A DNA stretch of 64,000 nucleotides, taken from Candidatus Gastranaerophilales bacterium (GTDB taxonomy: Bacteria > Cyanobacteriota > Vampirovibrionia > Gastranaerophilales > Gastranaerophilaceae). This document shows positions 62,916 to 64,000 of this stretch, in pieces; position 1 is the first letter of the stretch, and the number at the start of each line of letters is the position of its first letter. A program made the translations under genes and the position numbers. Below the pieces are notes generated by a model. It did no database searches. It saw only the letters and a list, made by a program, of their open reading frames with translations, and was not told the origin of the DNA. The stretch is taken from the NCBI GenBank assembly GCA_944324345.1, contig CALUVT010000003.1, positions 124,001 to 188,000 on the forward strand. The letters are read 5' to 3'.

Positions 62916-64000
62916 AAGAGAATTAAAAAACACAAATACAGAAGAAGAATTAAGAAGAGTCGGTTTTGATAAGTCTTATGCTAACAGAGCTGTTAAAAAA
63001 TTTGAATATAAAAATATAAAAATATATTCTCTGACACCGGCACAAGCCAATATTCTTAAACAAACCGCAATTTCTGTAGGAGCAGATTGTGCAACACATA
63101 GAGAGGTAATTACAGGTAGTATCGAAAAATCAAATTGCATACTTGGAGGAAGTACCTCTGAAATAAAAAAAATTGCAGAAAAATTAAAATTCCAGCCATT
63201 TGGACTAAAAGAACTTGGAGAAAAACTTATATTTTTGACTGACGGAGGACCAAAAAGTAATAACATATGCAAAATTGTTGGAATACTTAATCTGACGGAT
63301 AATTCATTTTCAGATGGAGGTATGTACAATGATTTTGAAAAGGCAAAGAATCATCTTCTTGAAATGATTGAAGATGGGGCAGACATAATTGACATTGGTG
63401 CGGAATCGACAAAACCTTATTCATCGGCAGTTAGTGCAAGTGACCAGTTAAAGAAACTTTTGCCAATAATAGAATTTGCAAAGGGAAAAACTAAAATCTC
63501 CGTGGATACGAGAGACTCCCAGGTTGCACAAGAGTGTTTAAACGCCGGTGCTGATATTATAAATGACGTTTCTGGTTTTGATTATGATGAAAAAATGGCA
63601 GATATAATTTCAAGATATAATGCAACTGTGATTATTCAACATTCAAAAGGTTCTCCGGATATTATGCAGGATTCGCCAAATTATGATGATGCTATAGAAG
63701 AGATTTTTCTATCGTTAAAAAATAAAATTGATATGGCACATTCAAAAGGAATAGAAAAAATAATCATTGATCCCGGTATAGGTTTTGGGAAGACGAGAGA
63801 AAACAATTTTGAAATAATAAAACGGATAGAAGAATTTAAAACTCTCGGATGTCCTATTATGCTTGGAATATCCAGAAAAAGTTTACTTGATATGCAAAAT
63901 AGCGATAATCATACCAAAGATATTTATACAACCGCACTTAATACCTTAGCAATAGAGCACGGGGTAGATTTTATACGTGTTCATAATGTAAAAATGCACA
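62899..64000 (+). CDS. folP: Dihydropteroate synthase, 3' end cut off by the window edge
   Basis: FolP condenses dihydropterin pyrophosphate with p-aminobenzoate. The core motifs are present: GILNLTDNSFSDGG (near residue 130), IIDIGAESTKPYSS, ISVDTRDSQVAQE, GADIINDVSGF, IIDPGIGFGK and GISRKSL. The core begins near residue 125, and an N-terminal extension of about 120 residues precedes it (SLTPAQANILKQTAISVGADC). ATG 62893 is also in frame. No Shine-Dalgarno is seen, and the start lies in a stable hairpin. 367 codons are visible and the gene continues past 64000. Confidence 0.9.
   Translation, partial: MHDFVLRELKNTNTEEELRRVGFDKSYANRAVKKFEYKNIKIYSLTPAQANILKQTAISVGADCATHREVITGSIEKSNCILGGSTSEIKKIAEKLKFQPFGLKELGEKLIFLTDGGPKSNNICKIVGILNLTDNSFSDGGMYNDFEKAKNHLLEMIEDGADIIDIGAESTKPYSSAVSASDQLKKLLPIIEFAKGKTKISVDTRDSQVAQECLNAGADIINDVSGFDYDEKMADIISRYNATVIIQHSKGSPDIMQDSPNYDDAIEEIFLSLKNKIDMAHSKGIEKIIIDPGIGFGKTRENNFEIIKRIEEFKTLGCPIMLGISRKSLLDMQNSDNHTKDIYTTALNTLAIEHGVDFIRVHNVKMH

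Overview
The window is an AT-rich bacterial chromosome segment with dense genes, short intergenic gaps and no rRNA or CRISPR array. The best inference is a gut-type, non-photosynthetic relative of cyanobacteria (Gastranaerophilales / Melainabacteria). This rests on the low GC, a DUF3326 protein, a set of prepilin-like proteins with an N-terminal FTLAEVLITLG motif, flagellar rod genes with a sigma-28 factor, an outer-membrane style envelope, and many small lineage-specific proteins. No database search was possible, so the lineage is inference.

Layout. 1-435: start of a divergent sigma-like gene. 1.1-6.05 kb: a Leloir galactose operon galM-galK-galE-galT. 6.2-6.6 kb: tRNA-fMet and tRNA-Arg. 6.7-13.7 kb: HTH protein, AMIN/amidase, glutamate racemase (apparent ATT start), DUF3326, ClpP between two small coiled-coil proteins, formyl-THF cyclo-ligase and a corrinoid adenosyltransferase. 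13.7-16.1 kb: a broken prepilin locus, a 59-aa ORF, a HEAT-like protein and two small ribbon-helix-helix-like proteins. 16.2-20 kb: tuf, a hypothetical gene, nusA-rimP. 20-30.3 kb: a long coiled-coil protein, a second corrinoid adenosyltransferase, rpsB-tsf, two exported paralogues, uvrA. 30.3-31.2 kb: a small anomalous patch next to tRNA-Leu. 31.2-34.7 kb: glycosyltransferase and four flagellar rod genes. 34.7-42.8 kb: prepilin B, S4-domain protein, metallophosphoesterase, CNNM/CorC protein, fliA, OmpA-like protein, M16-like protein, tmk, prepilin C. 42.9-54.8 kb: DUF429, map-adk, gyrB, degenerate HD-GYP protein, ftsL-rsmH, gltX, FtsB-like protein. 54.8-64 kb: TPR protein, exported HEXXH protein, CtpA-like protease, cdd, radical SAM protein, two basic glycine-rich proteins, and folP running off the end.

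The most striking signal is shared by the three prepilin loci. Each has a strong Shine-Dalgarno and an ATG followed by a 15-codon ORF that carries a run of exactly ten G and stops two codons after it. If one base is added to the run, or a ribosome makes one -1 slip there, the ORF reads without a stop into the prepilin. The open frame survives even in the diverged copy, whose usual prepilin ATG has become ATA. This fits phase-variable or slippage-controlled prepilin expression.

A second signal is an A-tract/T-tract element, TAGCAAAAAAATTTTTT or similar, found 35-50 bp upstream of four otherwise unrelated small genes, with a weaker version before a fifth. Most of those proteins start with a short polar stretch followed by an aromatic-plus-Ser/Gly motif such as ISFGS, VSFSS or INFTSS. 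They may form an undescribed co-regulated, perhaps exported, protein set.
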